From positions 3,782,001-3,846,000 of the forward strand of contig NZ_CP047166.1 of assembly GCF_016806125.1 (NCBI RefSeq): a stretch of DNA of 64,000 nucleotides, written 5' to 3'. The first letter of the stretch is position 1, and each line of letters begins with the position of its first letter. The translations under genes were made by a program, and so were the position numbers. Under the pieces are notes generated by a model. That model was not told where the DNA came from. It was given only the letters and a program-made list of their open reading frames with translations, and searched no databases. Origin of the DNA: Ponticoccus alexandrii. Its GTDB lineage: Bacteria; Pseudomonadota; Alphaproteobacteria; Rhodobacterales; Rhodobacteraceae. This document shows, one piece after another, positions 28,200-36,584 of this stretch.

Positions 28200-29051
28200 A
28201 TGACCACCGACACCGGCAAACCCGGCTCCAACACCAGTCTCGCGCAGCGCGCCTGGGCGATCCGCCGCAATGCGCTCTTGATGGGCGAGGTGCAGGGACA
28301 GGGCTACATCGGTCAGGCGCTCGGCGCCGCCGACCTGCTCGCGGTCAGCTACTTCCACGCCATGGACTACCGCCCCGGCGAGCCCGAGTGGGAAGGCCGC
28401 GACCGCTTCTACCTGTCGATCGGCCACTACGCGATCGCGCTCTACGCCGCGATGATCGAGGCCGGCATCCTGCCCGAGGACGAGATCGCCACCTACGGCA
28501 TGGACGACTCGCGCATGCCCATGTCCGGCATGGCCAGCTACACGCCGGGGATGGAGATAACCGGCGGCTCGCTCGGCCACGGCCTCGGCATCGCGGTGGG
28601 TGCCGCCATGGGGCTGAAGCGCAAGGGCTCGGACCGCTTCGTCTACAACCTGCTCTCGGACGGCGAATTGGGCGAAGGCTCCACGTGGGAGGCGGTGATG
28701 TCCGCGACCCAGTGGAAGCTCGACAACCTTATCGCCATCGTGGACTTCAACAACCAGCAGGCCGACGGCCCGACCCGCGACGCGCTGGCCCAGACGCCCG
28801 AAGCCCCCAAGTGGGAGGCCTTCGGCTGGCACGCGCAAGAGGTCGACGGCAACGACATGGACGCGCTGGTGCAGGCCTTCGACACCGCCCGGACGCTGAA
28901 AGACGCCAAGCCCCGCGTGATCATCTGCAACACCAAGATGTGCAAGGGCATTCCCTTCCTCGAAGAGCGCGAGATCACCCACTTCGTCCGCGTCGAGCCG
29001 GAAGAGTGGCAAAAGGCGCTGGCCATCCACGACGCCAAAAAGCCCGCCTGA
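28200..29051 (+). CDS. Transketolase N-terminal subunit
   Basis: The 283-residue protein matches only the N-terminal, thiamine-diphosphate-binding half of transketolase: SDGELGEGSTWEAVMSATQ near 157 with DFNNQQ as the motif end, and LSIGHYAIALYAAM near 70 carrying the catalytic histidine. Split transketolases of this kind often act on unusual sugars rather than in the pentose phosphate pathway, for example in apulose-4-phosphate and sulfofructose routes. The C-terminal half follows after one copy of the intergenic repeat. GGGAGGGAGG lies before the ATG at 28200. Confidence 0.85.
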   Translation: MTTDTGKPGSNTSLAQRAWAIRRNALLMGEVQGQGYIGQALGAADLLAVSYFHAMDYRPGEPEWEGRDRFYLSIGHYAIALYAAMIEAGILPEDEIATYGMDDSRMPMSGMASYTPGMEITGGSLGHGLGIAVGAAMGLKRKGSDRFVYNLLSDGELGEGSTWEAVMSATQWKLDNLIAIVDFNNQQADGPTRDALAQTPEAPKWEAFGWHAQEVDGNDMDALVQAFDTARTLKDAKPRVIICNTKMCKGIPFLEEREITHFVRVEPEEWQKALAIHDAKKPA

Positions 29052-29056
29052 TCCGC

Positions 29057-29122
29057 CCTTCTCTGGTCCCGAAAAACCTCGGGGGAGGCGCGCAGCGCCG
29101 GGGGCAGAGCCCCTCCACCCCC
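29057..29122. repeat. Dispersed intergenic element, copy 2
   Basis: CTTCTCTGGTCCCGAAAAACC, then TCGGGGGAGGCGCGCAGCGCC and GGGGGCAGAGCCCCTCC. It lies between the two transketolase halves. Confidence 0.8.
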
Positions 29123-29138
29123 AGACAGGAGCCCCCAC

Positions 29139-30185
29139 ATGACCGACGTTCCCTTCGGCCCGAACTCCCGCCGCAAGTCCAAATACGCCCCGCGCACCGC
29201 CCCCGGCGCCGAGGGCGCCCGCACCTCCGCCATGATCGCCTCGCTGGACGCGGAGGGGCGCGAGACCATCGCCACCCCCTTCGGCACCGCGCTCTGCGAG
29301 CTGGCGGCGCAGCGCGACGATGTGGTCGGCCTCTCCGCCGACCTGTCGAAATACACCGACATGCACATCTTCGCGAAGGAATACCCCGACCGCTTCTACC
29401 AGATGGGCATGGCCGAACAGGTGCTGATCTCCGCCGCCGCCGGGCTGGCGCGCGAGGGCTTCATGCCCTTCGCCACCACCTACGCGGTCTTCGCGTCGCG
29501 CCGCGCCTACGACTTCATCGCCATGGCCATCGCCGAGGAAAACCTGCCGGTCCGCATCTGCTGCGCCCTGCCGGGTCTGACCACCGGCTACGGCCCAAGC
29601 CATCAGGCGACCGAGGACCTCGCAATCTTCCGCGGCATGCCCAACCTGACGATCATCGACCCCTGCGACGCGACAGAGACCGCACAGGCCACCCACGCCA
29701 TGGCCGGGATCGACGGCCCCGTCTACATGCGCCTCCTGCGCGGCAAGGTGCCGGACGTGCTGGGCGAATACGGCTACCAATTCAAGCCCGGCAAGGCGCA
29801 GATGATCCGAGAGGGGCGCGACGTGCTCTTCATCTCCTCGGGCTTCATGACCATGCGCACCCTCGACGCCGCGGCACAGCTTGCCAAGGACGGCACCGAT
29901 TGCGCCGTCCTGCACGTGCCCACGATCAAGCCGCTCGACGTGGAGACCATCCGCGCCGAGGCCGCGAAATCCGGTCGCCTCGTCGTCACCGCAGAGAACC
30001 ACACCCTGATCGGCGGCCTTGGCGAAGCGGTCGCCACCACGCTGATGACCGGCGGCATCCACCCGACCTTCCGCATGATCGGCCTGCCGGACGAATTCCT
30101 CGACGCGGGCGCCCTGCCCATCCTGCATCACCAATACGGGATCTCGGTCGAGGCCATCTGCGCCTCTGTCAGATCCTGGCTCTGA
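29139..30185 (+). CDS. Transketolase C-terminal subunit
   Basis: The 348-residue protein covers the pyrimidine-binding and C-terminal domains. DRFYQMGMAEQVLISAAAGL near 85 holds the glutamate that activates the cofactor. ALPGLTTGYGPSHQATEDLA near 148 is the typical substrate region. It must pair with the N-terminal subunit encoded upstream. An N-terminal extension of about 45 polar residues precedes the conserved domain. Confidence 0.85.
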   Translation: MTDVPFGPNSRRKSKYAPRTAPGAEGARTSAMIASLDAEGRETIATPFGTALCELAAQRDDVVGLSADLSKYTDMHIFAKEYPDRFYQMGMAEQVLISAAAGLAREGFMPFATTYAVFASRRAYDFIAMAIAEENLPVRICCALPGLTTGYGPSHQATEDLAIFRGMPNLTIIDPCDATETAQATHAMAGIDGPVYMRLLRGKVPDVLGEYGYQFKPGKAQMIREGRDVLFISSGFMTMRTLDAAAQLAKDGTDCAVLHVPTIKPLDVETIRAEAAKSGRLVVTAENHTLIGGLGEAVATTLMTGGIHPTFRMIGLPDEFLDAGALPILHHQYGISVEAICASVRSWL

Positions 30186-30190
30186 CCCCA

Positions 30191-30250
30191 GCTTCTTCTG
30201 TCCGAAAATATCCCGGGGGAGGCGCAAAGCGCCGGGGGCAGAGCCCCCAC
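30191..30250. repeat. Dispersed intergenic element, copy 3
   Basis: GCTTCTTCTGTCCGAAAATA, TCCCGGGGGAGGCGC and GGGGGCAGAGCCCCC follow one another between the transketolase and SDR genes, in the same orientation as copy 2. Confidence 0.85.
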
Positions 30251-30287
30251 CTGCCCCTCCCTCCCCCGCCAACATGGAGCACACCGC

Positions 30288-31043
30288 ATGAAACTTCTCG
30301 ACGGCAAGACCGCCATCATCACGGGCGCCGCCTCGGCGCGCGGCCTCGGCAAGGCCACCGCGACGCTCTTCGCCGAACATGGCGCGAAGATCGCCGTGCT
30401 CGACCTCGACCTCGACGCGGCCAAGGCCGCGGCCGCCGACCTGCCCGGTGAGGGCCACATCGGCCTCGCCTGCAACGTCACCGACAAATGGGCCTGCATC
30501 GACGCCGCTGCGGCGGTGCTCGAGGCCTTCGGTCAGGCCGACATCCTCGTGAACAACGCGGGCATCACCCAGCCGCTGAAGCTGATGCAGATCGAGCCCG
30601 AGAACTACGACGCGGTGACCGACGTGAACCTGCGCGGCACCCTCTACATGAGCCAGGCGATCATCCCGCACATGCGCGAGCGCAAGACCGGCTCGATCGT
30701 CAACATCTCGTCGGTCTCGGCGCAGCGTGGCGGCGGCATCTTCGGCGGCCCGCACTACTCGGCGGCGAAGGCGGGCGTGCTGGGCCTGACCAAGGCCATG
30801 GCCCGCGAACTGGCGCCCGACGGCATCCGCTCTAACGCCGTCTGCCCCGGCTTCATCGCCACCGACATCACCGGCGGCAAGCTGACGTCCGACATGATGG
30901 ACATGATCCTCGAAGGCATCCCGATGGGCCGCGCCGGAGAGGCCTCGGACGTGGCGGGCTGCTGCCTCTTCCTCGCCTCCAGCCTCTCGGCCTATGTCAC
31001 CGGCTCCGAAGTCGACGTGAACGGCGGCTCTCTGATCCACTGA
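30288..31043 (+). CDS. Short-chain dehydrogenase/reductase
   Basis: The 251-residue classical SDR has a cofactor motif TGAASARGLGKA at about 12-23, NNAG at about 87, and the catalytic Ser ... YSAAK (tyrosine near 155). D at the end of strand 2 (AVLDLDLD) favours NAD(H). It ends the split-transketolase cluster. With the FAH hydrolase convergent to it, one possible role is 4-dehydrogenation of a 2-keto-3-deoxy sugar acid. Substrate cannot be read from sequence. Confidence 0.8.
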   Translation: MKLLDGKTAIITGAASARGLGKATATLFAEHGAKIAVLDLDLDAAKAAAADLPGEGHIGLACNVTDKWACIDAAAAVLEAFGQADILVNNAGITQPLKLMQIEPENYDAVTDVNLRGTLYMSQAIIPHMRERKTGSIVNISSVSAQRGGGIFGGPHYSAAKAGVLGLTKAMARELAPDGIRSNAVCPGFIATDITGGKLTSDMMDMILEGIPMGRAGEASDVAGCCLFLASSLSAYVTGSEVDVNGGSLIH

Positions 31044-31054
31044 GCGGACAGAAA

Positions 31055-31124
31055 GAAAGGCCCTTCGAAGGGCCTTTCAAAACGCTCTTCGAAGAGCGTT
31101 AGAAGCGGCTTCACAGCCGCTTCT
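31055..31124. terminator. Three consecutive hairpins between convergent genes
   Basis: Three perfect hairpins follow one another without spacing: 31055-31078 (11-base arms around CG, GAAAGGCCCTT on the left), 31081-31100 (AACGCTCTTCGAAGAGCGTT, fully palindromic) and 31101-31124 (10-base arms AGAAGCGGCT around TCAC). The first is flanked by A- and T-rich bases on both sides. Together they probably stop transcription from both the SDR and the FAH gene. Confidence 0.75.
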
Positions 31125-31131
31125 TTGCGTT

Positions 31132-31977
31132 TCAGTCGGCGGCGACCGCTTCCTGCCGCTGCTCGCCAAGGCCCGCGATGCGCACCTCCATCACGTCGCC
31201 CGGCTTCAGGAATCGCTGCGGCTTCATGCCCAGACCCACGCCAGAGGGCGTGCCGGTGGCGATGATGTCGCCCGGCATCAGCTTCATGAACTGGCTCATG
31301 TAGCTGATGATCTCGCGGACCGAGAAGATCATGTCCGAGGTATCGCTGTCCTGCACGCGCTCGCCGTTCAGGTCCAACGACAGGTCCAGCGCCTGCGGGT
31401 CCGGCACCTCGTCGGCGGTCACCAGATAGGGACCGCAGGGCCCGAAGGTCGGCGCCGACTTGCCCTTGATCCACTGGCCACCGCGCTCGGCCTGAAAGGC
31501 GCGCTCCGACACGTCGTTGATCACGCAGTAGCCCGCCACATGGTCCAGCGCGTCCTCTTCCGAGACATAAAGAGTCTCACGGCCGATGATCACGCCCAGC
31601 TCGACCTCCCAGTCGGACTTTTCCGAGGTGCGCGGGATCACCACCGGGTCGAAGGGGCCGGACAGCGACGAGGTGGCCTTCGAGAAAAGAATCGGCTCTT
31701 CGGGGTTCTTGGCGCCGGTCTCTGCCGCGTGCTTGGCGTAGTTCAGGCCAATACAGAAGAAGTTCGGCACAGAGGCGAGGCAGGCGCCGATGCGGCCGGG
31801 CTCTTCGACCAGCGGCAGCGAGGCCGGGTCCAGCGCGCGGATGCGATCCAGCGAGTCCGGCGTCAGCGCCGCGCCGGCCAGAACCGGCAAGTGGGCCGAC
31901 AGATCGCGAACCTTGCCATCGGCATCCAGCATCCCGGTCTTTTCAGAGCCCGCGGGCCCAAATCGCAGCAGTTTCAT
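31132..31977 (-). CDS. Fumarylacetoacetate hydrolase-family enzyme
   Basis: The 281-residue protein is an FAH-fold metal enzyme. FFCIGLNYAKHAAETG near 70 and SDWEVELGVIIGRE near 117 supply the acidic metal ligands, and IATGTPSGVGLGMKP near 235 is the family tail. It is most like hydrolases or lyases acting on 2,4-diketo-3-deoxy sugar acids (L-fucose, L-rhamnose or pentonate routes), which yield pyruvate plus a hydroxyacid; many are labelled ureidoglycolate lyase. It lies 57 bases downstream of the GntR gene on the same strand, so it may be in that operon. Confidence 0.75.
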   Translation of the reverse strand: MKLLRFGPAGSEKTGMLDADGKVRDLSAHLPVLAGAALTPDSLDRIRALDPASLPLVEEPGRIGACLASVPNFFCIGLNYAKHAAETGAKNPEEPILFSKATSSLSGPFDPVVIPRTSEKSDWEVELGVIIGRETLYVSEEDALDHVAGYCVINDVSERAFQAERGGQWIKGKSAPTFGPCGPYLVTADEVPDPQALDLSLDLNGERVQDSDTSDMIFSVREIISYMSQFMKLMPGDIIATGTPSGVGLGMKPQRFLKPGDVMEVRIAGLGEQRQEAVAAD

Positions 31978-32034
31978 GGTGCGTTCTTCCTCCTTAGAAC
32001 TTCGGGTGTCCTGTAACGGCCCCCCGCCCGTGGT

Positions 32035-32706
32035 TTACGTGCGCGCCTCGGTGAGCGCCAGCGCGTCTTCCTCGAAGCGATGCCGGACGTTGATCGACAG
32101 GTGCTCCAGATGGGCGCCGATCTCGCGGGCGACGCGGGCGGGATCGCGGGCCACCAGTCCCTCGACAATGGCGCGGTGCTGGTTCAGCACCCTTTCGCGG
32201 GACCGCTTTCGCGCCGCCGACAGGAATCGCGCGCGCCAGAGCCGCGAGAGATAGGCGTTATGAGCTTCGGCCATGGAGGGGTTGTGCGACGCCTGGGCGA
32301 TGGCGACGTGGAACCGCATGTCGATCTCGAAGACATCCACGGCATCGAGGTCGTCATAGACCTTCTCCATGTACTCCTGAATCTCGCGAATGCCCTCGAT
32401 TTCAGCGTCCGTCGCCCGTTCGCAGGCCAGCTCTGCCGACTTCAGCTCCAGCGTTGCCAGAACCTCTATGTTGTCGCAGATTTCCTGCAACGAGGGATTG
32501 GCCACGATCGGGCTGCGCGAAGGCCGCAGGATCACCAGCCCCTCCTTGGCAAGGATGCGGATCGCCTCTCGCATGGGGGTCCGGCTGACCCCCATCTCTG
32601 CGGCGTTGTCACGTTCCTTGATCGAATCCCCCGGCGCCAGTTTCCCGCGCAGGATCTCGCGGCGCATCTGGTGCGCGATCGTCTCGGGCAGAGTCTTGTC
32701 CGCCAT
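32035..32706 (-). CDS. GntR-family regulator, FadR/FCD subgroup
   Basis: The 223-residue regulator has an N-terminal winged helix (about 8-70, ending MREAIRILAKEGLV) and an all-helical FCD sensor domain with metal-ligand positions DMRFHVAIAQASHN and HRAIVEG...HLEH. FCD regulators bind sugar acids or other carboxylates. Two TGGTATACCA palindromes lie in its promoter gap, and three more lie at other operons of the window. The palindrome has the form often bound by FadR-subgroup GntR proteins, so this is the best candidate for the regulon controller. Confidence 0.85.
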   Translation of the reverse strand: MADKTLPETIAHQMRREILRGKLAPGDSIKERDNAAEMGVSRTPMREAIRILAKEGLVILRPSRSPIVANPSLQEICDNIEVLATLELKSAELACERATDAEIEGIREIQEYMEKVYDDLDAVDVFEIDMRFHVAIAQASHNPSMAEAHNAYLSRLWRARFLSAARKRSRERVLNQHRAIVEGLVARDPARVAREIGAHLEHLSINVRHRFEEDALALTEART

Positions 32707-32774
32707 GCTCCCCCCCAGTCCTTCGACCCTGCGGGAATGTCGCTTTTTTCTTCCCTGCAGAGCAATTTCCGAAA

Positions 32775-32788
32775 TTTGGTATACCAAA
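32775..32788. promoter_or_regulatory. TGGTATACCA operator 1, gntR promoter
   Basis: TTTGGTATACCAAA is a perfect 14-base palindrome 69 bases before the gntR start. It suggests autoregulation. Confidence 0.75.
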
Positions 32789-32830
32789 AATGGTTGATTG
32801 TCGAGGCGGCTTTCGTTAGCGTCCTAACCC

Positions 32831-32844
32831 GATGGTATACCATC
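32831..32844. promoter_or_regulatory. TGGTATACCA operator 2, TRAP promoter
   Basis: GATGGTATACCATC is a perfect palindrome 59 bases before dctP. Its centre is 56 bases from that of operator 1, so two regulator dimers could lie on the same DNA face or form a small loop. Confidence 0.75.
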
Positions 32845-32902
32845 TGGCGCGCGGAGGACGCGCAACTTTTCCGGGGCTCCGGCCCCCTCTGGGAGGATAC
32901 TG

Positions 32903-33916
32903 ATGAAGCTTGTCTCGATTCTGAAAACCGCGGCGATGGCCTCGGTCGTGGCCGTTCCGGCCTTTGCTCAGGACGTCACCCTGCGCATGCAGACACACTA
33001 TGCAACGGAGCACCCGACCGGCCAGATGCTGGCCACCTTCATCGACGACGTGCAGACCATGTCCGACGGCACCATCGCCATCGAGATGTTCTACAGCTCG
33101 TCCGTGGTCGCCACGACCGAAACCTTCGACGCGGCCATCAACGGCATCGTCGACTGCGATGCCACCGGCGGCGCCTACCAGACCGGCAAGAACCCGGCGT
33201 TCCAGTTCGTCGGCGACATCATGGGCGGATACGAGACCCCCTGGCAGCAGTACAGCTGGCTGTATCACGGCGGTGGCTACGAGGCCGCTCAGGAACTGTA
33301 CAACGCCAACGACATGCAGCTGATCGGCTGGTCCATCTACGGGCAGGAATCGCTGTCCTCGTCCAAGCCGCTGGCCGGCTTCGAGGATGTGAAGGGCTGG
33401 AAGTTCCGGTCGCCCCCGGGCATGGAAACCGAGATCTTCGAAGAGCTGGGCGCATCGCCCATCGTGATGGACTTCACCGAGATCTTCACCGCGCTTGAAA
33501 CCGGCATCATCGACGGCGCCGACGCCTCCGGTCTGGCCAACAACGTCGGCCTGGGTCTCTACGACATCGTCAAGCACGCCACGTACCCCGGCTTCCACTC
33601 GATGCCGTCGGACCACCTGGCCTGCAACAAGGCCGTCTGGGACGGGCTGAGCGAGGCGCACCGCCGCATCATCGACACCGCATGGCAAAAGCTGTCCTTC
33701 CAGATCGCGCTCGCGAACGAGAAGGCCAACGCTGAAGCCGCCGCCGAGCTGGTGCAGCAGGGCGTGACCCTCTACGACTGGTCGCCGGAAGATCGTGCGG
33801 AATTCCGTCGCGCCGCTCAGGTCGCGTGGGAAGACTGGGGCACCCGTTCGCCCGAAGCAGGCGCGATCCTGGCCAGCCACAAGGAATACATGACCAAGCT
33901 GGGCCTGATCGAGTGA
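32903..33916 (+). CDS. dctP: TRAP transporter substrate-binding protein DctP
   Basis: The 337-residue periplasmic protein has a signal peptide at 1-22 (ending VPAFA) and a DctP fold. VKGWKFRSPPGMETEIFEELG near 155 carries the conserved arginine that holds the ligand carboxylate. The sequence is of the TakP/mannitol-chloroaromatic type (AINGIVDCDATGGAY near 80). The ligand is most likely a sugar acid or keto acid, given the catabolic genes downstream. It is the first gene after operator 2, and an attenuator-like hairpin separates it from dctQ. Confidence 0.88.
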   Translation: MKLVSILKTAAMASVVAVPAFAQDVTLRMQTHYATEHPTGQMLATFIDDVQTMSDGTIAIEMFYSSSVVATTETFDAAINGIVDCDATGGAYQTGKNPAFQFVGDIMGGYETPWQQYSWLYHGGGYEAAQELYNANDMQLIGWSIYGQESLSSSKPLAGFEDVKGWKFRSPPGMETEIFEELGASPIVMDFTEIFTALETGIIDGADASGLANNVGLGLYDIVKHATYPGFHSMPSDHLACNKAVWDGLSEAHRRIIDTAWQKLSFQIALANEKANAEAAAELVQQGVTLYDWSPEDRAEFRRAAQVAWEDWGTRSPEAGAILASHKEYMTKLGLIE

Positions 33917-33963
33917 TCCGGTAGGCCTGACGCGGACTCGCGCCGGGCCGCATGGAGGAACAT

Positions 33964-33997
33964 GGCGGGTCCCTTATCCCAGGGGCTCGCCTTTTTT
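33964..33997 (+). terminator. Attenuator-like terminator between dctP and dctQ
   Basis: GGCGGGTCCC at 33964 (ending 33973) pairs with GGGGCTCGCC at 33982-33991 (ten pairs including two G-U), followed by six T. A weak terminator here would give more binding protein than membrane subunits. Confidence 0.7.
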
Positions 33998-34027
33998 ACA
34001 CCCAAAATCAAGGCAGGGGGCTGAACC

Positions 34028-34846
34028 ATGCAGGACAAAAGCCTGTTTCTGGGCTCTATGAGGCGTCCCGTGAAGCTGGCGATGATCGCTTTCACGGCTG
34101 TGACGCTGCTCATCTACGCCTGGCTCGTCGTGAACGCGATCTTTTCCGCCGACGCCATCGGCATGCACCAGATGATCCGCCCCGCCGAGGGTGGCCCCAT
34201 CGTCGTGCTGATGCTGGTGGCCATGACCGGGGCGTTGCTCTTCGCGTCGCTTTATCTTTCGGACTTCAAGGGCCCCATCGAGTCGGAACCGGACGGTTTC
34301 TTCGACATGGTCAGCCTCGTGATCTCGCGGCTGGCGATGATCTCGGTCGCGATCATCGTGATCGTGATGTTCTACGAAGTCGTGGCGCGCTACGTCTTCT
34401 CGGCGCCGACACTCTGGGCGAACGAGCTGTCGCTCTGGATCGCGGCCATCGTCTTCCTGCTGGCCGGGCAATACGCCATGCAGCAGCGCAGCCACATCCG
34501 CATCTACGTGATCTACGACATGATGCCACGCTGGATGCAGAAGACTTCGGACGTGATCTCGGTCCTGCTCATCGTCCTGTTCTTCTTTGCCCTCGTCTGG
34601 GGTGGATGGAACGACGCGATCCGCCGCCTGATGCGGATGGAGACCTTCGGCACCGCGTGGGATCCGCCGCTGCCGGGTACCGTCAAGATGGCGATCCTCG
34701 TGGCCATCGGCCTGGTGACGATCCAGGCGATTTCCAACCTCATCGCCGACTGGAACAAGGCGCCCGAACACCACAACCCGGCGGATGAGATCGACGAAAC
34801 CGAGATCGAGAACATCCGGCGCACGCTGGAAGAGGACAACAAGTAA
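34028..34846 (+). CDS. dctQ: TRAP transporter small membrane subunit DctQ
   Basis: The 272-residue protein is longer than the usual ~170-220. Two extra N-terminal helices (about 17-38 and 58-80) precede the canonical four-helix DctQ unit, which has MFYEVVARYVFSAPTLWANE near 117 and HIRIYVIYDMMP near 158. The C-terminus is acidic and soluble. It couples to DctM for sodium-driven uptake. Its stop overlaps the dctM start (TAATG). Confidence 0.85.
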   Translation: MQDKSLFLGSMRRPVKLAMIAFTAVTLLIYAWLVVNAIFSADAIGMHQMIRPAEGGPIVVLMLVAMTGALLFASLYLSDFKGPIESEPDGFFDMVSLVISRLAMISVAIIVIVMFYEVVARYVFSAPTLWANELSLWIAAIVFLLAGQYAMQQRSHIRIYVIYDMMPRWMQKTSDVISVLLIVLFFFALVWGGWNDAIRRLMRMETFGTAWDPPLPGTVKMAILVAIGLVTIQAISNLIADWNKAPEHHNPADEIDETEIENIRRTLEEDNK

Positions 34847-36441
34847 TGGTCGACGTCGGCACACTCTCCCTGATCGTCCTGTTGGCGATGTTCGCATTGC
34901 TCGCCATCGGGATGCCGCTGGGCTTCGCCTCGGCCTTCCTCGCCGTGGTGACGCTGGTCCTGAAATTCGACGTCGACATCCTGTTCCGCACCTTCGGACA
35001 GGGGCCGCTCTCCGTTCTCGGACAGGCGGTCTACCGACAGATGACGAACTACGTTCTCATATCGGTGCCATTGTTCATCTTCATGGCGGCGCTGCTCGAA
35101 CGTTCCGGCATCGCGCGGGACATGTACAACTCGCTGAACGTCTGGCTCAGCCGGGTTCGCGGCGGCATCGCCATCGTGACCTCGATCATGGCCGTCATCA
35201 TGGCGGCGATGTCGGGGATCATCGGCGGCGAAGTGGTTCTGCTGGGCCTGATCGCCCTGCCGCAGATGCTGCGCCTGAACTACGACCAGAACCTTGCCAT
35301 CGGCACGATCTGCGCGTCCGGCTCGCTGGGCACCATGATCCCGCCGTCGATCGTCCTGATCTTCTACGGGCTGGTGACGGAAACCTCGATCAAGGCGCTG
35401 TTCACCGCGTCCTTCCTGCCGGGCTTCATGCTGGCGACGTTCTTCCTCGTCTACATCATCGTACGCACGCAGATGAACCCCGCGCTGGCGCCACTGCCGC
35501 CCGAAGACCCCGACGCCCCCAAGGGCGGCGAGAAGGGCATGATGTTCCTCGGCTTCCTCGCCAAGTTCACCATGTACTTCACCGGCTTCCTGCTGGCGCG
35601 GGCGATCTTCTTCACCCTGACCGGCGACAACGTCGTGCGCGAGGGCGTGGATCCGATCGTGCTGGGCATGCTCTCGGACATCCCGTGGATCATCGGCGCC
35701 TTCGTCATCGCGGCCCTCGTGGTCTTCGTGCTGGTCGGGCGCGAGCGCACCGCCAAGGGCTGGGACATGGGCAAGGGCCTCATCGCTCCGATCATCGTCA
35801 TCGGCGTGGTGCTGGGCTCCATCTACATGGGCATCACCGGCATCACCGAAGCGGCGGGCATGGGCGTCGTGGCGGTCTTCGTCATCAGCCTCATCCGGGG
35901 CGAGATGACCTTCGACATCGTCTGGGACAGCCTGATGCGCACCCTGCGGTCGACCGGTACGATCATCTGGGTGACCATCGGCGCGGCGGCCCTTGCGGCA
36001 GCCTACACGCTGGCGGGCGGCCCGACCTACGTGGCGAACATGATCGTGAACTCCGATCTGCCCACCATGGGGGTGATCCTGCTGATGATGCTGATCTTCC
36101 TCATCATGGGGATGTTCATGGACTGGATCGGCATCGTGCTCCTGATCATGCCGGTCTTCCTGCCCATCGTCATCCGCCTTCCGGCGGAAGAGATCGGCTG
36201 GTTCGGCAGCATCGACCCGCGCTTCATCCCGATCTGGTTCGGCGTGGTCTTCTGTATGAACATGCAGGTCAGCTTCCTGTCGCCACCCTTCGGCCCCGCC
36301 GCCTTCTACCTGAAGTCCGTGGCCCCGGCGCACATCTCGCTGACCGACATCTTCAAGGGCTTCCTGCCGTTCATCTGCCTGCAATTGCTGGCGCTGATGG
36401 TGCTGCTGGCCTGGCCGCCCATCATCACGATCTTCCTCTAG
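34846..36441 (+). CDS. dctM: TRAP transporter large membrane subunit DctM
   Basis: The 531-residue protein is the transport channel and is longer than the ~430-residue average. A polar insert (LAPLPPEDPDAPKGGEKG near 218-235) and extra helices lie in the middle. Family marks are GIMSGIIGG-like AAMSGIIGGEVV near 120, SLGTMIPPSIVLIFYG near 158 and FMDWIGIVLLIMPVF near 423. It is the last TRAP gene and is followed by a terminator-like hairpin before the dehydratase genes. Confidence 0.88.
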   Translation: MVDVGTLSLIVLLAMFALLAIGMPLGFASAFLAVVTLVLKFDVDILFRTFGQGPLSVLGQAVYRQMTNYVLISVPLFIFMAALLERSGIARDMYNSLNVWLSRVRGGIAIVTSIMAVIMAAMSGIIGGEVVLLGLIALPQMLRLNYDQNLAIGTICASGSLGTMIPPSIVLIFYGLVTETSIKALFTASFLPGFMLATFFLVYIIVRTQMNPALAPLPPEDPDAPKGGEKGMMFLGFLAKFTMYFTGFLLARAIFFTLTGDNVVREGVDPIVLGMLSDIPWIIGAFVIAALVVFVLVGRERTAKGWDMGKGLIAPIIVIGVVLGSIYMGITGITEAAGMGVVAVFVISLIRGEMTFDIVWDSLMRTLRSTGTIIWVTIGAAALAAAYTLAGGPTYVANMIVNSDLPTMGVILLMMLIFLIMGMFMDWIGIVLLIMPVFLPIVIRLPAEEIGWFGSIDPRFIPIWFGVVFCMNMQVSFLSPPFGPAAFYLKSVAPAHISLTDIFKGFLPFICLQLLALMVLLAWPPIITIFL

Positions 36442-36449
36442 ATCGCTCC

Positions 36450-36487
36450 GGGCCGGGACGCCAGACAGGCGCCCCGGCCCCTTTCTC
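36450..36487 (+). terminator. Terminator after dctM
   Basis: GGGCCGGGACGCC (36450-36462) pairs with 36468-36480 with a single mismatch, followed by CTTTCTC. It lies nine bases past the dctM stop and may limit read-through into the dehydratase gene. Confidence 0.65.
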
Positions 36488-36522
36488 ATTCAGGGCGCAG
36501 CGCCCCTCTCTCCCCGCGCTTT

Positions 36523-36570
36523 GGGCTTCTTCTCTGTCCAAATACCTCCGGGGTCTGGGGCAGCGCCCCA
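36523..36570. repeat. Dispersed intergenic element, copy 4
   Basis: GGGCTTCTTCTCTGTCCAAA, TACCTCCGGGGTC and TGGGGCAGCGCCCCA. It ends 14 bases before the enolase-superfamily gene. Confidence 0.85.
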
Positions 36571-36584
36571 GTCAGGGGATGCCC

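Noticed and set aside
23530-28203. A 1557-codon open frame on the plus strand, antisense to tkt, the LysR gene and the SAF oxidoreductase gene
   Set aside because: It crosses three clear minus-strand genes and their gaps, its product is low-complexity (Arg, Gly, His, Gln) and it has no known domain. In very GC-rich DNA the third-base bias removes stops from one antisense frame.
28038-31040. A 1000-codon minus-strand frame across the split transketolase and SDR genes
   Set aside because: It is antisense to three recognisable enzymes, and the product is repetitive Gly/Arg/Ala/His sequence.
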